Below are positions 23,286 through 32,026 of a DNA stretch of 41,557 nt, piece by piece. Where the stretch lies: NCBI GenBank assembly GCA_001319865.1, contig BBSL01000082.1, positions 1-41,557 of the forward strand. The letters run 5' to 3'. The notes beneath the pieces were generated by a model. That model was not told the origin of the DNA. It did not search any database and saw only the letters and a program-made list of their open reading frames with translations. The position numbers and the translations under genes are program-made. Within the stretch, counting starts at the first letter, position 1. The number at the start of each line of letters is the position of its first letter. The DNA is from Burkholderia sp. E7m39. Lineage in GTDB: Bacteria > Pseudomonadota > Gammaproteobacteria > Burkholderiales > Burkholderiaceae.

Positions 23286-24458
23286 TTACTGGCTCAAGTA
23301 AGTAAACTTCCCGTCCTTGACGATCCCCATCACGCTCGCGCGCTGATCCAGCCCGACGTGATCCTTCGCGCTCGTATTCACGACGCCGTTCGGCACCACC
23401 AGTTCATGCGCATGTTCGAGTTCGGTGCGCAAGGCCGCGCGGAACTCGGGCGTGCCCGGCTGCGCCGTCTTTAGCGCGCGCGCCACGGCGTCCTGCAAAC
23501 GCGGATAGACACCCGCCGCATCGCCTGCGAACTGCGTGACCGAGTTCGGACCGTACTGGCCTTCGTACGCGTTGACGAACGCGAGCGCGGCCTTCTTCGC
23601 GGGATGATCGGCGGGCAGCGTGCGCGCGACGACGACGGGCTGCGTCGGGAACAGCGTGCCCTCGACGTCCTTGCCGCCGAGCTTGATGAACTCCGGCGTC
23701 GCGATGCCGTGCGTCTGATAGATCGCGCCCTTGTAGCCGCGCTCGACGAGCGTGCGCTGCGGCAGCACCGTCGGCGTGCCCGCGCCCGCGATCAGCACGG
23801 CGTCCGGCTTCGCGGCCATCAGCTTCAGGATCTGGCCCGTCACGCTCGCGTCGGTGCGGTTAAAGCGCTCCGTCGCGACGATCTGGATGTGGCGCAGCGC
23901 GGCGAACTTCGTGAACTCGTTGAGCCAGCTGTCGCCGTAGCTGTCGGCGAAACCGATGAAGCCGACCGTCTTCACGTTGTGATTCGACATGTAGCGCGTC
24001 ATCACGTCGGCCATCGCGCTGTCCGTCTGCGCCATCTTGAACGCCCAGATCTTCTTGCCTTCCTGCGGTTCGACCACACTGGCCGAGCCGATCAGCGTGA
24101 TCATCGGCGTCTGGCTTTCGGCGACGGGATCGAGCGCGGCCATCGCGGCGGGCGTGATGTTCGGACCGACGATCACATCGACGTGATCTTCGTTGATCAG
24201 CTTGCGGATGTTCTTGACTGCGTTGCCGGGATCGGAGCCGTCGTCGAGGATGATGTACTGCGCGTTCTGGCCGGCGATTGTCTTCGGCCACATCAGCATC
24301 GCGTTCTTGCTGGTGATGCCGATGGCGGCGGCGGGTCCCGTGCTCGACAGATCGATGCCGACCTTGATGTCTGCGTGCGCGGCGGCGGCGAAGCAAAGCG
24401 CGCCGAGCGCGGCGACGCGGGTCAGGGTGCGTTTGAATTTATTCTTCTGCGACGACAT
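23286..24458 (-). CDS. Branched-chain amino acid-type ABC substrate-binding protein (orphan)
   Basis: Peripla_BP_6 family periplasmic binding protein, 390 residues with a Sec signal peptide (KRTLTRVAALGALCFAAAAHA, cleavage near residue 29). Mature start DIKVGIDLSSTGPAAAIGIT, then VDVIVGPNITPAAMAALDP and a central VGFIGFADSYGDSWLNEF typical of LivJ-like receptors. No permease or ATPase gene lies alongside, so it either uses another transporter or acts as a sensor receptor. The start at 24458 follows AGGAGATC by about 8 bases; an in-frame ATG at 24506 is less likely. It lies 81 bp beyond the cysB stop, on the same strand. Confidence 0.9.
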   Translation of the reverse strand: MSSQKNKFKRTLTRVAALGALCFAAAAHADIKVGIDLSSTGPAAAIGITSKNAMLMWPKTIAGQNAQYIILDDGSDPGNAVKNIRKLINEDHVDVIVGPNITPAAMAALDPVAESQTPMITLIGSASVVEPQEGKKIWAFKMAQTDSAMADVMTRYMSNHNVKTVGFIGFADSYGDSWLNEFTKFAALRHIQIVATERFNRTDASVTGQILKLMAAKPDAVLIAGAGTPTVLPQRTLVERGYKGAIYQTHGIATPEFIKLGGKDVEGTLFPTQPVVVARTLPADHPAKKAALAFVNAYEGQYGPNSVTQFAGDAAGVYPRLQDAVARALKTAQPGTPEFRAALRTELEHAHELVVPNGVVNTSAKDHVGLDQRASVMGIVKDGKFTYLSQ

Positions 24459-24539
24459 GCGAAAGATCTCCTGGCGGATAACGTGGCTGTTGTTATAACT
24501 GGTCAAAAGCGGCGGCTCAAAAATGGCGATTCGAAAAAC

Positions 24540-25481
24540 TCAAAGCTCGTACGTCTCGTGCTCGCCCTTGAGCGCCTGCTCGATGAGCTTGCGGTTCAGG
24601 TTCGGCGACAGCAGTTCGACCAACGTATACACATAGCTGCGCAGATACGCGCCGTGTTTCAGCGCGACGCGCGTCACGTTGCTGCCGAACAGATGCCCGA
24701 CGGGCATGGCACGCAGATGGCGGTCGCGCTCGGCGTTGAACGCGATGTCGGCCATGATGCCGACGCCCAGCCCCAGCTCCACGTATGTCTTGATGACATC
24801 CGCATCGATCGCTTCGAGCACGATGTCGGGGTGCAGGCCCCGCAGGCGGAACGCGTCGTTGATCTTGGTGCGGCCGGCGAACGCGTTGTCGTACGTGATC
24901 AGCGGATATTGGGTCAGATCGTCGAGCGACAGCAGCTTGCGTTCGAGCAGCGGATGGTCGGCGGGCATCACGGCGAGGTGGTGCCAGGTGAAGCAGGGCA
25001 GCGACACCAGTTCCTTATAGGTGGAGATCGCCTCCGTCGCGATCGCGACGTCCGCCTGATCGTGCAGCACCAGTTCCGCGACCTGCGTCGGGCTGCCTTG
25101 CAGGATCGACAGATGCACCTTCGGGAAGCGTTTCTTGAACTCGGCGATGGCGGCGGGCAGCGAGTAGCGCGCCTGCGTGTGGGTCGCGGCGATCACCAGA
25201 TTGCCCTGATCCTGCGCCGCGTAATCTTTACCGACGCGCTTCAGGCTCTCAACCTCCTGAAGAATCCGCTCGACGGATGCCAGAATGATCCGACCCGGCT
25301 CCGTCAGCGAACGCACGCGCTTGCCGTGCCGCGTGAAGATTTCGACGCCCAGCTCGTCCTCCAGCTCGATGATCGCCTTGGACACGCCCGGCTGACTCGT
25401 ATACAGCGCCTTGGCAGCTTCCGTCAGGTTGAAATTCTGGCGCACGGCCTCCCGCACGAAGCGAAACTGATGCAGGTTCAT
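24540..25481 (-). CDS. cysB: LysR-type regulator CysB of sulfate assimilation
   Basis: Transcriptional activator of cysteine biosynthesis, which responds to N-acetylserine/O-acetylserine. The 313-residue protein has the CysB-type N-terminus MNLHQFRFVREAVRQNFNLT, the HTH AAKALYTSQPGVSKAIIELE near 22-41, and an effector domain with TTHTQARYSLP-like (ATHTQARYSLPAAIAEF, about 99-115), the sulfate/acetylserine-site region of CysB, and ITYDNAFAGRTKIN. Length is close to the E. coli protein. It diverges from cysI across 236 bp, the expected place for control of the cys operon. CysB and Cbl-like paralogues cannot be separated with certainty. Confidence 0.88.
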   Translation of the reverse strand: MNLHQFRFVREAVRQNFNLTEAAKALYTSQPGVSKAIIELEDELGVEIFTRHGKRVRSLTEPGRIILASVERILQEVESLKRVGKDYAAQDQGNLVIAATHTQARYSLPAAIAEFKKRFPKVHLSILQGSPTQVAELVLHDQADVAIATEAISTYKELVSLPCFTWHHLAVMPADHPLLERKLLSLDDLTQYPLITYDNAFAGRTKINDAFRLRGLHPDIVLEAIDADVIKTYVELGLGVGIMADIAFNAERDRHLRAMPVGHLFGSNVTRVALKHGAYLRSYVYTLVELLSPNLNRKLIEQALKGEHETYEL

Positions 25482-25717
25482 ATATAACCTCGCCGCATAT
25501 CAAAAGAATTTTTTAGTCGTTTGAAATATAAGGCGAGTTTATTACGATTTGTCCAGTTTTTCCAATATGGATATCTGTTTTTGTCATTAGCAAATGAGCG
25601 ATGCGTCTAAACGGCTAGCGGCCGTCTCGCTCAAAGCAGACTGATGAAGACGAATCCGAAGCGCGGCGTAACCGGAACGCCGCGTCGTGTGAGACGAACA
25701 AACCCTGGGGTCCCCGA
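25482..25717. promoter_or_regulatory. AT-rich divergent control region between cysB and cysI
   Basis: Positions 25484-25605 are strikingly AT-rich against the GC-rich surroundings, with runs such as AATTTTTTAG, TTGAAATATAAGG and GTTTTTCCAATATGGATATC. Such regions hold CysB binding sites and promoters in related bacteria, but CysB sites are poorly conserved and I cannot define one. No convincing -35/-10 pair with 17-bp spacing was found. The cysI start at 25718 has only GGGG at 25707-25710 as a weak ribosome-binding site. Confidence 0.45.
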
Positions 25718-27397
25718 ATGTACCAATACGATCAGTACGACCAGACCATCGTCGACGAACGCGTCGCGCAGTATGCCGACCAGGTTCGCCGCCGTCTGTC
25801 GGGCGAATTGAGCGAAGAAGAGTTCCGTCCGCTGCGCCTGCAAAACGGCCTGTACATGCAGCGTCACGCGTACATGCACCGCATCGCGATTCCGTACGGC
25901 AACCTGCGCAGCGACCAGCTTCGCATGCTCGCGACCATCGCGCGCGAGCACGACCGCGGCTACGGCCACTTCTCGACGCGCTCGAACATCCAGTACAACT
26001 GGATTCAGCTCGAAGACACGCCCGAAATTCTCCGCAAGCTCGCGTCCGTTCAGATGCACGGCATCCAGACGTCGGGCAACTGCATCCGCAACATCACGGC
26101 CGATCAGTTCGCGGGCGTCGCGCCCGACGAAATCGTCGATCCGCGTCCGTGGGCGGAAATCATGCGCCAATGGTCGACGTTCCACCCGGAATTCGCGTGG
26201 CTGCCGCGCAAGTTCAAGATCGCAGTCTCGGGCACGAAGGAAGACCGCGCGGCCGTGCAGATTCACGACCTCGGCGTCTATCTGAAGAAGAACGACGCGG
26301 GCGAAGTGGTCGCGAGCATTCTCGCGGGCGGCGGCCTGGGCCGCACGCCCATCATCGGCGCGATCATCAAGGAAGACCTGCCGTGGCAGCATCTGCTGAC
26401 GTACTGCGAAGCCGTGCTGCGCGTGTACAACCGCTACGGCCGCCGCGACAACCTGTATAAGGCGCGTATCAAGATTCTCGTGAAGGCGCTGTCGCCCGCG
26501 AAGTTCGCGCAGCAGGTCGAAGAGGAATGGCAACACCTGAAGGACGGCCCGTCGACGCTGACGGAAGCGGAAGTTGCGCGTGTGTCGCAGTACTTCCAAC
26601 CGCCCGTCTACGAGAAGCTGCCGGACACCGATGCATCGTTCGAAAAGCATCTGCTCGAGAGCAAGCCGTTCGCGCGCTGGGTCGAGCGCAACGTGCGTCC
26701 GCACCGCGTGTCGGGCTATGCGTCGGTGACGATTTCGCTGAAGCCGCGCGATATCGCGCCCGGCGACGCCACCGACAAGCAGATGGACGCCGTCGCCGAT
26801 TGGGCCGACGAATACTCGCTCGGCGAAATCCGCGTATCGCACGAACAGAACCTGATTCTCGCCAACGTGAAGAAGCGCGATCTGTACGCGCTGTGGGAAA
26901 AGGCCAAGGCGCAAGGTTTCGCGACGCCGAACATCGGCTTGCTGACCGACATCATCGCGTGCCCGGGCGGCGACTTCTGCTCGCTCGCGAACGCGAAGTC
27001 GATTCCGATTGCACAAGCAATCCAGGAACGTTTCGACAACGCGGACTTCGTCTACGACCTGGGCGACCTGTCGCTGAACATCTCGGGCTGCATGAACTCG
27101 TGCGGTCACCATCACGTCGGCAACATCGGCGTGCTGGGCGTCGACAAGGACGGCTCCGAGTGGTACCAGGTGTCGCTCGGCGGCGAGCAGGGCACGGGTC
27201 ATGACGGCGCGAAACTCGGCCGCGTGATCGGCCCGTCGTTCTCGGCGGAAGAAATGCCGGACGTGGTGTCGAAGGTGATCGAGACGTTCGTCGAAAACCG
27301 CATCGACGGCGAACGCTTCATCGACACGTACAACCGCATCGGCATCGCGCCGTTCAAGGAACGCGTGTACGCATCGCGTCAACCGGCTCACGCGTAA
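25718..27397 (+). CDS. cysI: Sulfite reductase hemoprotein (nitrite/sulfite reductase family)
   Basis: Six-electron reduction of sulfite to sulfide using siroheme coupled to a [4Fe-4S] cluster. The 559-residue protein has both ferredoxin-like halves (GYGHFSTRSNIQYNWI near 88-103 and GEIRVSHEQNLILANV further on). The siroheme/cluster ligands are C415 and C421 in ACPGGDFCSLA and C458 and C462 in ISGCMNSCGHHHVGNIG. It heads the cys operon, with a DUF934 gene and cysH following. No CysJ flavoprotein gene is present, so electrons probably come from ferredoxin or a partner such as the DUF934 protein. Sulfite rather than nitrite is inferred from the neighbourhood. Confidence 0.92.
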   Translation: MYQYDQYDQTIVDERVAQYADQVRRRLSGELSEEEFRPLRLQNGLYMQRHAYMHRIAIPYGNLRSDQLRMLATIAREHDRGYGHFSTRSNIQYNWIQLEDTPEILRKLASVQMHGIQTSGNCIRNITADQFAGVAPDEIVDPRPWAEIMRQWSTFHPEFAWLPRKFKIAVSGTKEDRAAVQIHDLGVYLKKNDAGEVVASILAGGGLGRTPIIGAIIKEDLPWQHLLTYCEAVLRVYNRYGRRDNLYKARIKILVKALSPAKFAQQVEEEWQHLKDGPSTLTEAEVARVSQYFQPPVYEKLPDTDASFEKHLLESKPFARWVERNVRPHRVSGYASVTISLKPRDIAPGDATDKQMDAVADWADEYSLGEIRVSHEQNLILANVKKRDLYALWEKAKAQGFATPNIGLLTDIIACPGGDFCSLANAKSIPIAQAIQERFDNADFVYDLGDLSLNISGCMNSCGHHHVGNIGVLGVDKDGSEWYQVSLGGEQGTGHDGAKLGRVIGPSFSAEEMPDVVSKVIETFVENRIDGERFIDTYNRIGIAPFKERVYASRQPAHA

Positions 27398-27416
27398 CGA
27401 GAACAAGGATTAGCAG

Positions 27417-27962
27417 ATGGCATCGATTATCAAGGACCGCGCAATCGTCGAAGACGACTTCACGGTAGTCCGCGCAGCCGAAGACGGCACGCTGCCCGCC
27501 GTTGCTGACCTGCCCGCAGGCAAGGTCATTGTTCCGCTCGCGTTGTGGCAAGCGTCGCGCGACGAACTGACGGCTTCGCGCGGTGCGCAGGAAATCGGCG
27601 TGTGGCTCGCGCCGGACAGCGAACCCGCCGGCATCGTCGCGGACTTCGACAAGGTCGCGCTGATCGCAGTCGATTTTCCCGTGTTCCGCGATGGCCGCGG
27701 CTACAGCACCGCGCGTCTGTTGCGCGAGCGCTATGGTTACAAGGGCGAGATTCGCGCGATCGGCGACGTGCTGCGCGATCAGTTGCGCTTCTACGAGCGC
27801 TGCGGCTTCAACGCATACGCGCTGCGCGCCGACAAGGACATCCACGACGCGCTGAAGGCGTTCACCGAATTCACCGTGCAATACCAGGGCGCGTTCGACG
27901 ATCCGTCGCCGTTGTTCCGCCGCCGTGAAGGTGCTGCCGCTGCGCAAAAGGCTTCTGTATGA
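27417..27962 (+). CDS. DUF934 family protein, sulfite-reduction partner
   Basis: The 181-residue cytoplasmic protein has the DUF934 hallmark segment FPVFRDGRGYSTARLLRERYGYKGEIRAIGDVLRDQL (shown in part, about 83-119), and FYERCGFNAYALR near 122. Members sit between cysI and cysH in many proteobacteria and are annotated as oxidoreductases probably involved in sulfite reduction; the biochemical role is not established to my knowledge. It starts 19 bp after cysI and overlaps cysH by four bases (ATGA), indicating translational coupling. Confidence 0.88.
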   Translation: MASIIKDRAIVEDDFTVVRAAEDGTLPAVADLPAGKVIVPLALWQASRDELTASRGAQEIGVWLAPDSEPAGIVADFDKVALIAVDFPVFRDGRGYSTARLLRERYGYKGEIRAIGDVLRDQLRFYERCGFNAYALRADKDIHDALKAFTEFTVQYQGAFDDPSPLFRRREGAAAAQKASV

Positions 27963-28705
27963 CGAGCGCAGCGCAAGTCACGCCTGAGCTGCAAGCGAAG
28001 ATCGAGCGGCTCGATGCGCTGCTCGACTCGATCGGGCAGCGTCACGACAAGGTCAAGTTCGCGAGCAGCCTGGCGGCGGAAGACATGCTGCTCACGCACG
28101 CAATCCTGTCGCGCGGCGTGAAGATCGGCATCTTCTCGCTGAACATGGGCAGGCTGCATGCCGAGACGCTCGGCATGCTCGACCGTGTGCGCGAGCGTTA
28201 TGGCTACGAGATCGAGCAGTTTCATCCGCAAACGGATGCCGTCGACGAATACGTGAAGCAGCACGGCCTCAACGCGTTCTACGAAAGCATCGATCTGCGC
28301 AAGCGCTGCTGCGAAATCCGCAAGGTCGAGCCGCTGAACCGCGCGCTCGCCGATGTCGGTGCGTGGGTGACGGGCCAGCGTCGCGAGCAGTCGGTGACGC
28401 GCGCGGAACTGCACGAGCAAGAGCAGGATCACGCACGCAACATCGCGAAGTACAACCCGCTCGCGGACTGGACGGAAGCCGATGTGTGGGCATACCTGAG
28501 AGCGTTCGACGTGCCCGTGAATCCGCTGCATGCGCGCGGCTATCCGAGCATCGGCTGCGAGCCGTGTACGCGCGCCGTGCGCCCCGGCGAGGACAGCCGG
28601 GCAGGGCGCTGGTGGTGGGAGTCGCGCGATACGAAGGAATGCGGATTGCACATCACGACGATCCCCGTCACGGTGATTTCGGAGAACGCGTCGCCGCTGC
28701 GCTGA
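27959..28705 (+). CDS. cysH: Adenylylsulfate (APS) reductase, iron-sulfur type
   Basis: Thioredoxin-dependent reduction of APS to sulfite. The 248-residue protein has the PAPS/APS reductase fold with FASSLAAEDMLL (35-46) and the four cluster-binding cysteines that separate the APS type from the PAPS type: C117-C118 in RKRCCEIRK and C200-x2-C203 in GCEPCTRAV. The catalytic cysteine is C228 in the C-terminal KECGLH. The absence of an APS kinase gene (cysC) or a kinase domain on CysN agrees with direct APS use. A 102-bp gap precedes cysD, the largest in the operon. Confidence 0.93.
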   Translation: MTSAAQVTPELQAKIERLDALLDSIGQRHDKVKFASSLAAEDMLLTHAILSRGVKIGIFSLNMGRLHAETLGMLDRVRERYGYEIEQFHPQTDAVDEYVKQHGLNAFYESIDLRKRCCEIRKVEPLNRALADVGAWVTGQRREQSVTRAELHEQEQDHARNIAKYNPLADWTEADVWAYLRAFDVPVNPLHARGYPSIGCEPCTRAVRPGEDSRAGRWWWESRDTKECGLHITTIPVTVISENASPLR

Positions 28706-28807
28706 GTCGCACGCGAACGCAGAAACAGATTTTCGATTGAATCTTCTCGTGCCGCACACATCTGGTGAGAACCCGAACCTGCGGCACGAACCAACGAAGG
28801 ACTGAAC

Positions 28808-29770
28808 ATGAGCACGACGCTCGATTCCACTGTCAACGCACCGCTGAACGTCACGGCGAACCGGATGGATCACCTCGACTGGCTCGAGGCCGAATCGATT
28901 CACATCCTGCGCGAACTGGTTGCCGAGTGCAGCAAGCCCGCGCTGCTGTTCTCGGGCGGCAAGGATTCCGTCGTCGTGCTGGCGCTCGCGTTGAAGGCGT
29001 TCGGCCTCGGCGCGAACCGCAAGACGCAGCTGCCGTTCCCGCTCGTGCACATCGACACGGGCCACAACTACGACGAAGTGATCGACTTCCGCGACCGTCG
29101 TGCGAAGGAAATCGGCGCTGAACTCGTGGTCGGTCACGTCGAAGATTCGATCAGAAAGGGCACCGTGCGCTTGCGCCGCGAGACGGATTCGCGCAACGCC
29201 GCGCAAGCCGTCACGCTGCTCGAAACCATCGAGCAATACGGCTACACGGCGATGATCGGCGGCGCGCGCCGCGACGAAGAAAAGGCGCGCGCGAAAGAGC
29301 GGATCTTCTCGTTCCGCGACGAATTCGGCCAGTGGGACCCGAAGGCGCAGCGCCCCGAACTGTGGAGCCTGTACAACGCGCGTCTGCATCAGGGCGAACA
29401 CCTGCGCGTGTTCCCGATTTCGAACTGGACGGAACTCGACGTGTGGCAATACATCGCCCGCGAGAACCTCGAACTGCCGTCGATCTACTACGCCCACAAG
29501 CGCGAGATCGTGCGCCGCAACGGCCTGCTCGTGCCCGTGACGCCGCTCACGCCGATCCGCGAAGGCGAGTCGAGCGAAGAAGCGCTGGTGCGTTTCCGCA
29601 CGGTGGGCGATATCAGTTGCACGTGCCCCGTCGAAAGCGATGCGGACGATGTGGAAAAGATCATCGCTGAAACGGCCGTGACGGAAATCACGGAACGCGG
29701 CGCGACGCGCATGGACGACCAGACGTCGGAAGCGGCGATGGAACAGCGCAAGAAGCAAGGTTATTTCTAA
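28808..29770 (+). CDS. cysD: Sulfate adenylyltransferase subunit 2 (CysD)
   Basis: Catalytic ATP sulfurylase subunit that forms APS from sulfate and ATP together with CysN. The 320-residue protein has the PP-loop motif LLFSGGKDSVVVLAL near residues 47-61, the family segments HIDTGHNYDEVIDFRD and GGARRDEEKARAKERIFSFRD near 155, and FPISNWTELDVWQYI. The C-terminus ends EQRKKQGYF, as usual. It starts after GAAGGACTGAAC and lies 22 bp upstream of cysN. Confidence 0.95.
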   Translation: MSTTLDSTVNAPLNVTANRMDHLDWLEAESIHILRELVAECSKPALLFSGGKDSVVVLALALKAFGLGANRKTQLPFPLVHIDTGHNYDEVIDFRDRRAKEIGAELVVGHVEDSIRKGTVRLRRETDSRNAAQAVTLLETIEQYGYTAMIGGARRDEEKARAKERIFSFRDEFGQWDPKAQRPELWSLYNARLHQGEHLRVFPISNWTELDVWQYIARENLELPSIYYAHKREIVRRNGLLVPVTPLTPIREGESSEEALVRFRTVGDISCTCPVESDADDVEKIIAETAVTEITERGATRMDDQTSEAAMEQRKKQGYF

Positions 29771-29792
29771 GGCACACGAGAGTAAGACGACT

Positions 29793-31106
29793 ATGAGCAT
29801 TCATCAACCTGAAGACCTCGGCGTGCTTCGTTTCATCACGGCTGGCAGCGTCGACGACGGCAAGAGCACGCTGATCGGCCGCCTGCTTTACGACAGCAAG
29901 GCTGTGCTGTCGGACCAACTGTCGGCGCTGTCGCGTGCGAAGAACAAGCGCACGGTCGGCGATGAAATCGATCTGTCGCTGCTGACGGACGGCCTCGAAG
30001 CCGAGCGCGAGCAAGGCATCACGATCGACGTCGCGTACCGCTACTTCGCGACGGCCAAGCGCAAGTTCATCATCGCCGACACGCCGGGCCACGAGCAGTA
30101 CACACGCAACATGGTGACGGGTGCGTCGACGGCGCACGCGGCCATCATTCTCGTCGACGCCACGCGCGTCACGTTCGAGAACAACGAAACACAACTGTTG
30201 CCGCAGACCAAGCGTCATAGCGCGATCGTCAAGCTGCTCGGCTTGCAGCATGTGATCGTCGCGATCAACAAGATGGACCTCGTCGAATACAGCGAAGCAC
30301 GCTTCAACGAGATTCGCGATGCGTATGTCGCGCTGGCCCGTCAACTCGGTCTGAACGACGTGCGCTTCGTGCCCGTGTCAGCGCTGAAGGGCGACAACAT
30401 CGTCACGGCCAGCGAGCGCATGCCGTGGTACGCGGGCGAGCCGCTGCTCGATGTGCTCGAAGCGCTGCCCGTCGATACGGCGACGCACGAAGCGCTGCGT
30501 TTCCCGGTGCAGTGGGTTGCGCGTCAGGACGGCAGCCAGGCCGACGATTTCCGCGGCTACATGGGCCGCATCGAATCGGGCGAAGTGAAGCTCGGCGATG
30601 CGATCACGGTGCTGCCGGCCAACCGCCAGGCGACCGTCGCTGAAATTATCGCGCCCGTGCCGGGCGGGACGGCGCAAGTGGACCGCGCGTTCGCGGGCCA
30701 GACGGTGACGATCCGTCTCGCGGAAGACGTCGACGTGTCGCGCGGCGATACGTTCGTGCTGGCGTCGGCGCCCGTGCAGCCGGCGAAGAAGCTCGAAGCC
30801 GACCTCTGCTGGTTCGACGAAACGCCGCTGTCGACGGCCCGCAAGTATCTGCTGAAGCAGACCACCAATACGGTGTTCGCGCGTATCGGCGGCATCCAGC
30901 AGGTGCTCGATGTGCACACGCTGTCGCATGCGACGGACCGCCACGAACTGGCGATGAACGATATCGGCCGCGTGTCGCTGACGCTGCAAAAGCCGCTCGT
31001 CGCCGACGAGTACGACACGCATCCGGGCACGGGCGCATTCGTGCTGATCGACGAAGCGACGCATCACACGGTCGCGGCGGGCATGATACGCGCGGTTTCC
31101 GCGTAA
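29793..31106 (+). CDS. cysN: Sulfate adenylyltransferase subunit 1, GTPase (CysN)
   Basis: EF-Tu-like GTPase that drives APS synthesis by CysD. The 437-residue protein has P-loop GSVDDGKS at 18-25, switch region EREQGITIDVAYRYF, G3 DTPGHEQYTRNM and G4 NKMD. It ends after the beta-barrel domains (HHTVAAGMIRAVSA), so there is no fused CysC kinase domain, which fits with the APS-type CysH. It sits 22 bp after cysD and 14 bp before the SAM methyltransferase gene. Confidence 0.95.
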   Translation: MSIHQPEDLGVLRFITAGSVDDGKSTLIGRLLYDSKAVLSDQLSALSRAKNKRTVGDEIDLSLLTDGLEAEREQGITIDVAYRYFATAKRKFIIADTPGHEQYTRNMVTGASTAHAAIILVDATRVTFENNETQLLPQTKRHSAIVKLLGLQHVIVAINKMDLVEYSEARFNEIRDAYVALARQLGLNDVRFVPVSALKGDNIVTASERMPWYAGEPLLDVLEALPVDTATHEALRFPVQWVARQDGSQADDFRGYMGRIESGEVKLGDAITVLPANRQATVAEIIAPVPGGTAQVDRAFAGQTVTIRLAEDVDVSRGDTFVLASAPVQPAKKLEADLCWFDETPLSTARKYLLKQTTNTVFARIGGIQQVLDVHTLSHATDRHELAMNDIGRVSLTLQKPLVADEYDTHPGTGAFVLIDEATHHTVAAGMIRAVSA

Positions 31107-31120
31107 GGCTTGAAGGGCAT

Positions 31121-31897
31121 ATGAGCAAGGTCTATCTGATCGGCGCAGGACCGGGCGCGGCGGACCTGATCACGGTTCGCGGCGCGCGGCTGCTCGAACG
31201 CGCCGACGTCGTGCTGCACGACGCGCTCGTCGAGCCTGCGATGCTCGACTACGCGCCGAACGCGCGCAAGATCGCGGTCGGCAAGCGTTGCGGCCAGCGC
31301 TCGACGGCGCAGCAGTTCATCAACAAGCAGATCGTCGACGCGGCGCTAACGCATGACATCGTCGTGCGGTTGAAGGGCGGCGACCCGATGCTGTTCGGCC
31401 GCGCGGATGAAGAAATGCGCGCGCTCGAAGCAGCGGGCATCGAGTACGAAGTCGTGCCGGGCATCACGGCGGCACTGGCGAGCGCGGCATCGCTGCGCCG
31501 CTCGCTGACGTTGCGCGGCGTGTCGCGCAGCGTCGCGCTCGCGACGCACAGCCGTGCGCCCGATACCGCCGAAATCCGCGAGCAGGTGAACGCCGACTCG
31601 CTGGTGTTCTACATGGGCCGCGACAGCGCGCCCGAGATCGCGCAACAGTTGATCGACGCGGGCCGCGCGGGTTCGACGCCTGTGGCCATCGTCGAAGCGT
31701 GCTCGACGCCGCGCGAGCGCATGCTGACGCTGACGCTCGACGGCCTCGCAGCCGGCGACGCACAGTTGTGGCTCGACGCGTCGCAACCTTCGCTGCTGAT
31801 GATCGGCGAAGCGTTCGCCGAGCGCGTGGTACAGGGCGGGGCCGATGGTTCGTCGTCGGCGGGAGCGCCAGGCGAGCAGGTGTGGCGAGTCGCTTGA
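31121..31897 (+). CDS. cobA: Uroporphyrinogen-III C-methyltransferase (SUMT)
   Basis: Adds two methyl groups from SAM to uroporphyrinogen III, giving precorrin-2, the precursor of the siroheme needed by CysI. The 258-residue protein has VYLIGAGPGAADLITVRGA at residues 4-22 and the family motif VRLKGGDPMLFGRADEE near 83-99, VPGITAALASAA near 111, and a C-terminal poly-Ser/Gly tail. It matches the C-terminal half of CysG only; dehydrogenase and ferrochelatase functions must come from other genes, one of which may be the CbiX-type gene 1 kb downstream. It ends the cys operon. Confidence 0.92.
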   Translation: MSKVYLIGAGPGAADLITVRGARLLERADVVLHDALVEPAMLDYAPNARKIAVGKRCGQRSTAQQFINKQIVDAALTHDIVVRLKGGDPMLFGRADEEMRALEAAGIEYEVVPGITAALASAASLRRSLTLRGVSRSVALATHSRAPDTAEIREQVNADSLVFYMGRDSAPEIAQQLIDAGRAGSTPVAIVEACSTPRERMLTLTLDGLAAGDAQLWLDASQPSLLMIGEAFAERVVQGGADGSSSAGAPGEQVWRVA

Positions 31898-31919
31898 ATC
31901 ATTGCTTACCGTTGTTTCC

Positions 31920-31961
31920 CGATCGGCGCATTCGCGCGAGTGAATGCGGCCGATCGTCTTT
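31920..31961 (+). terminator. Probable terminator of the cys operon
   Basis: An imperfect hairpin CGATCGGC-GCATTC / GAATGC-G-GCCGATCG (31920-31933 and 31942-31956) gives a 14-bp stem with one bulged G, an 8-nt loop, and a short TCTTTC tail. It lies 23 bp after the methyltransferase stop. The T-run is weak, so termination may be partial. Confidence 0.6.
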
Positions 31962-32026
31962 CAAGCATCGGCCAGGCATGAGCGTTGCGATAACATGGCC
32001 TTTCGCTTCGCATCCAGTCCTGGCTC

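Noticed and set aside
25482..25717. A defined sigma-70 promoter and CysB box before cysI
   Set aside because: Several AT-rich hexamers are present but none forms a -35/-10 pair with convincing spacing, and CysB sites lack a clear consensus.
27791..29800. A 669-codon antisense frame over cysH and cysD
   Set aside because: It lies opposite well-recognised enzymes and has Arg/Val/His-rich shadow composition; no domain recognised.
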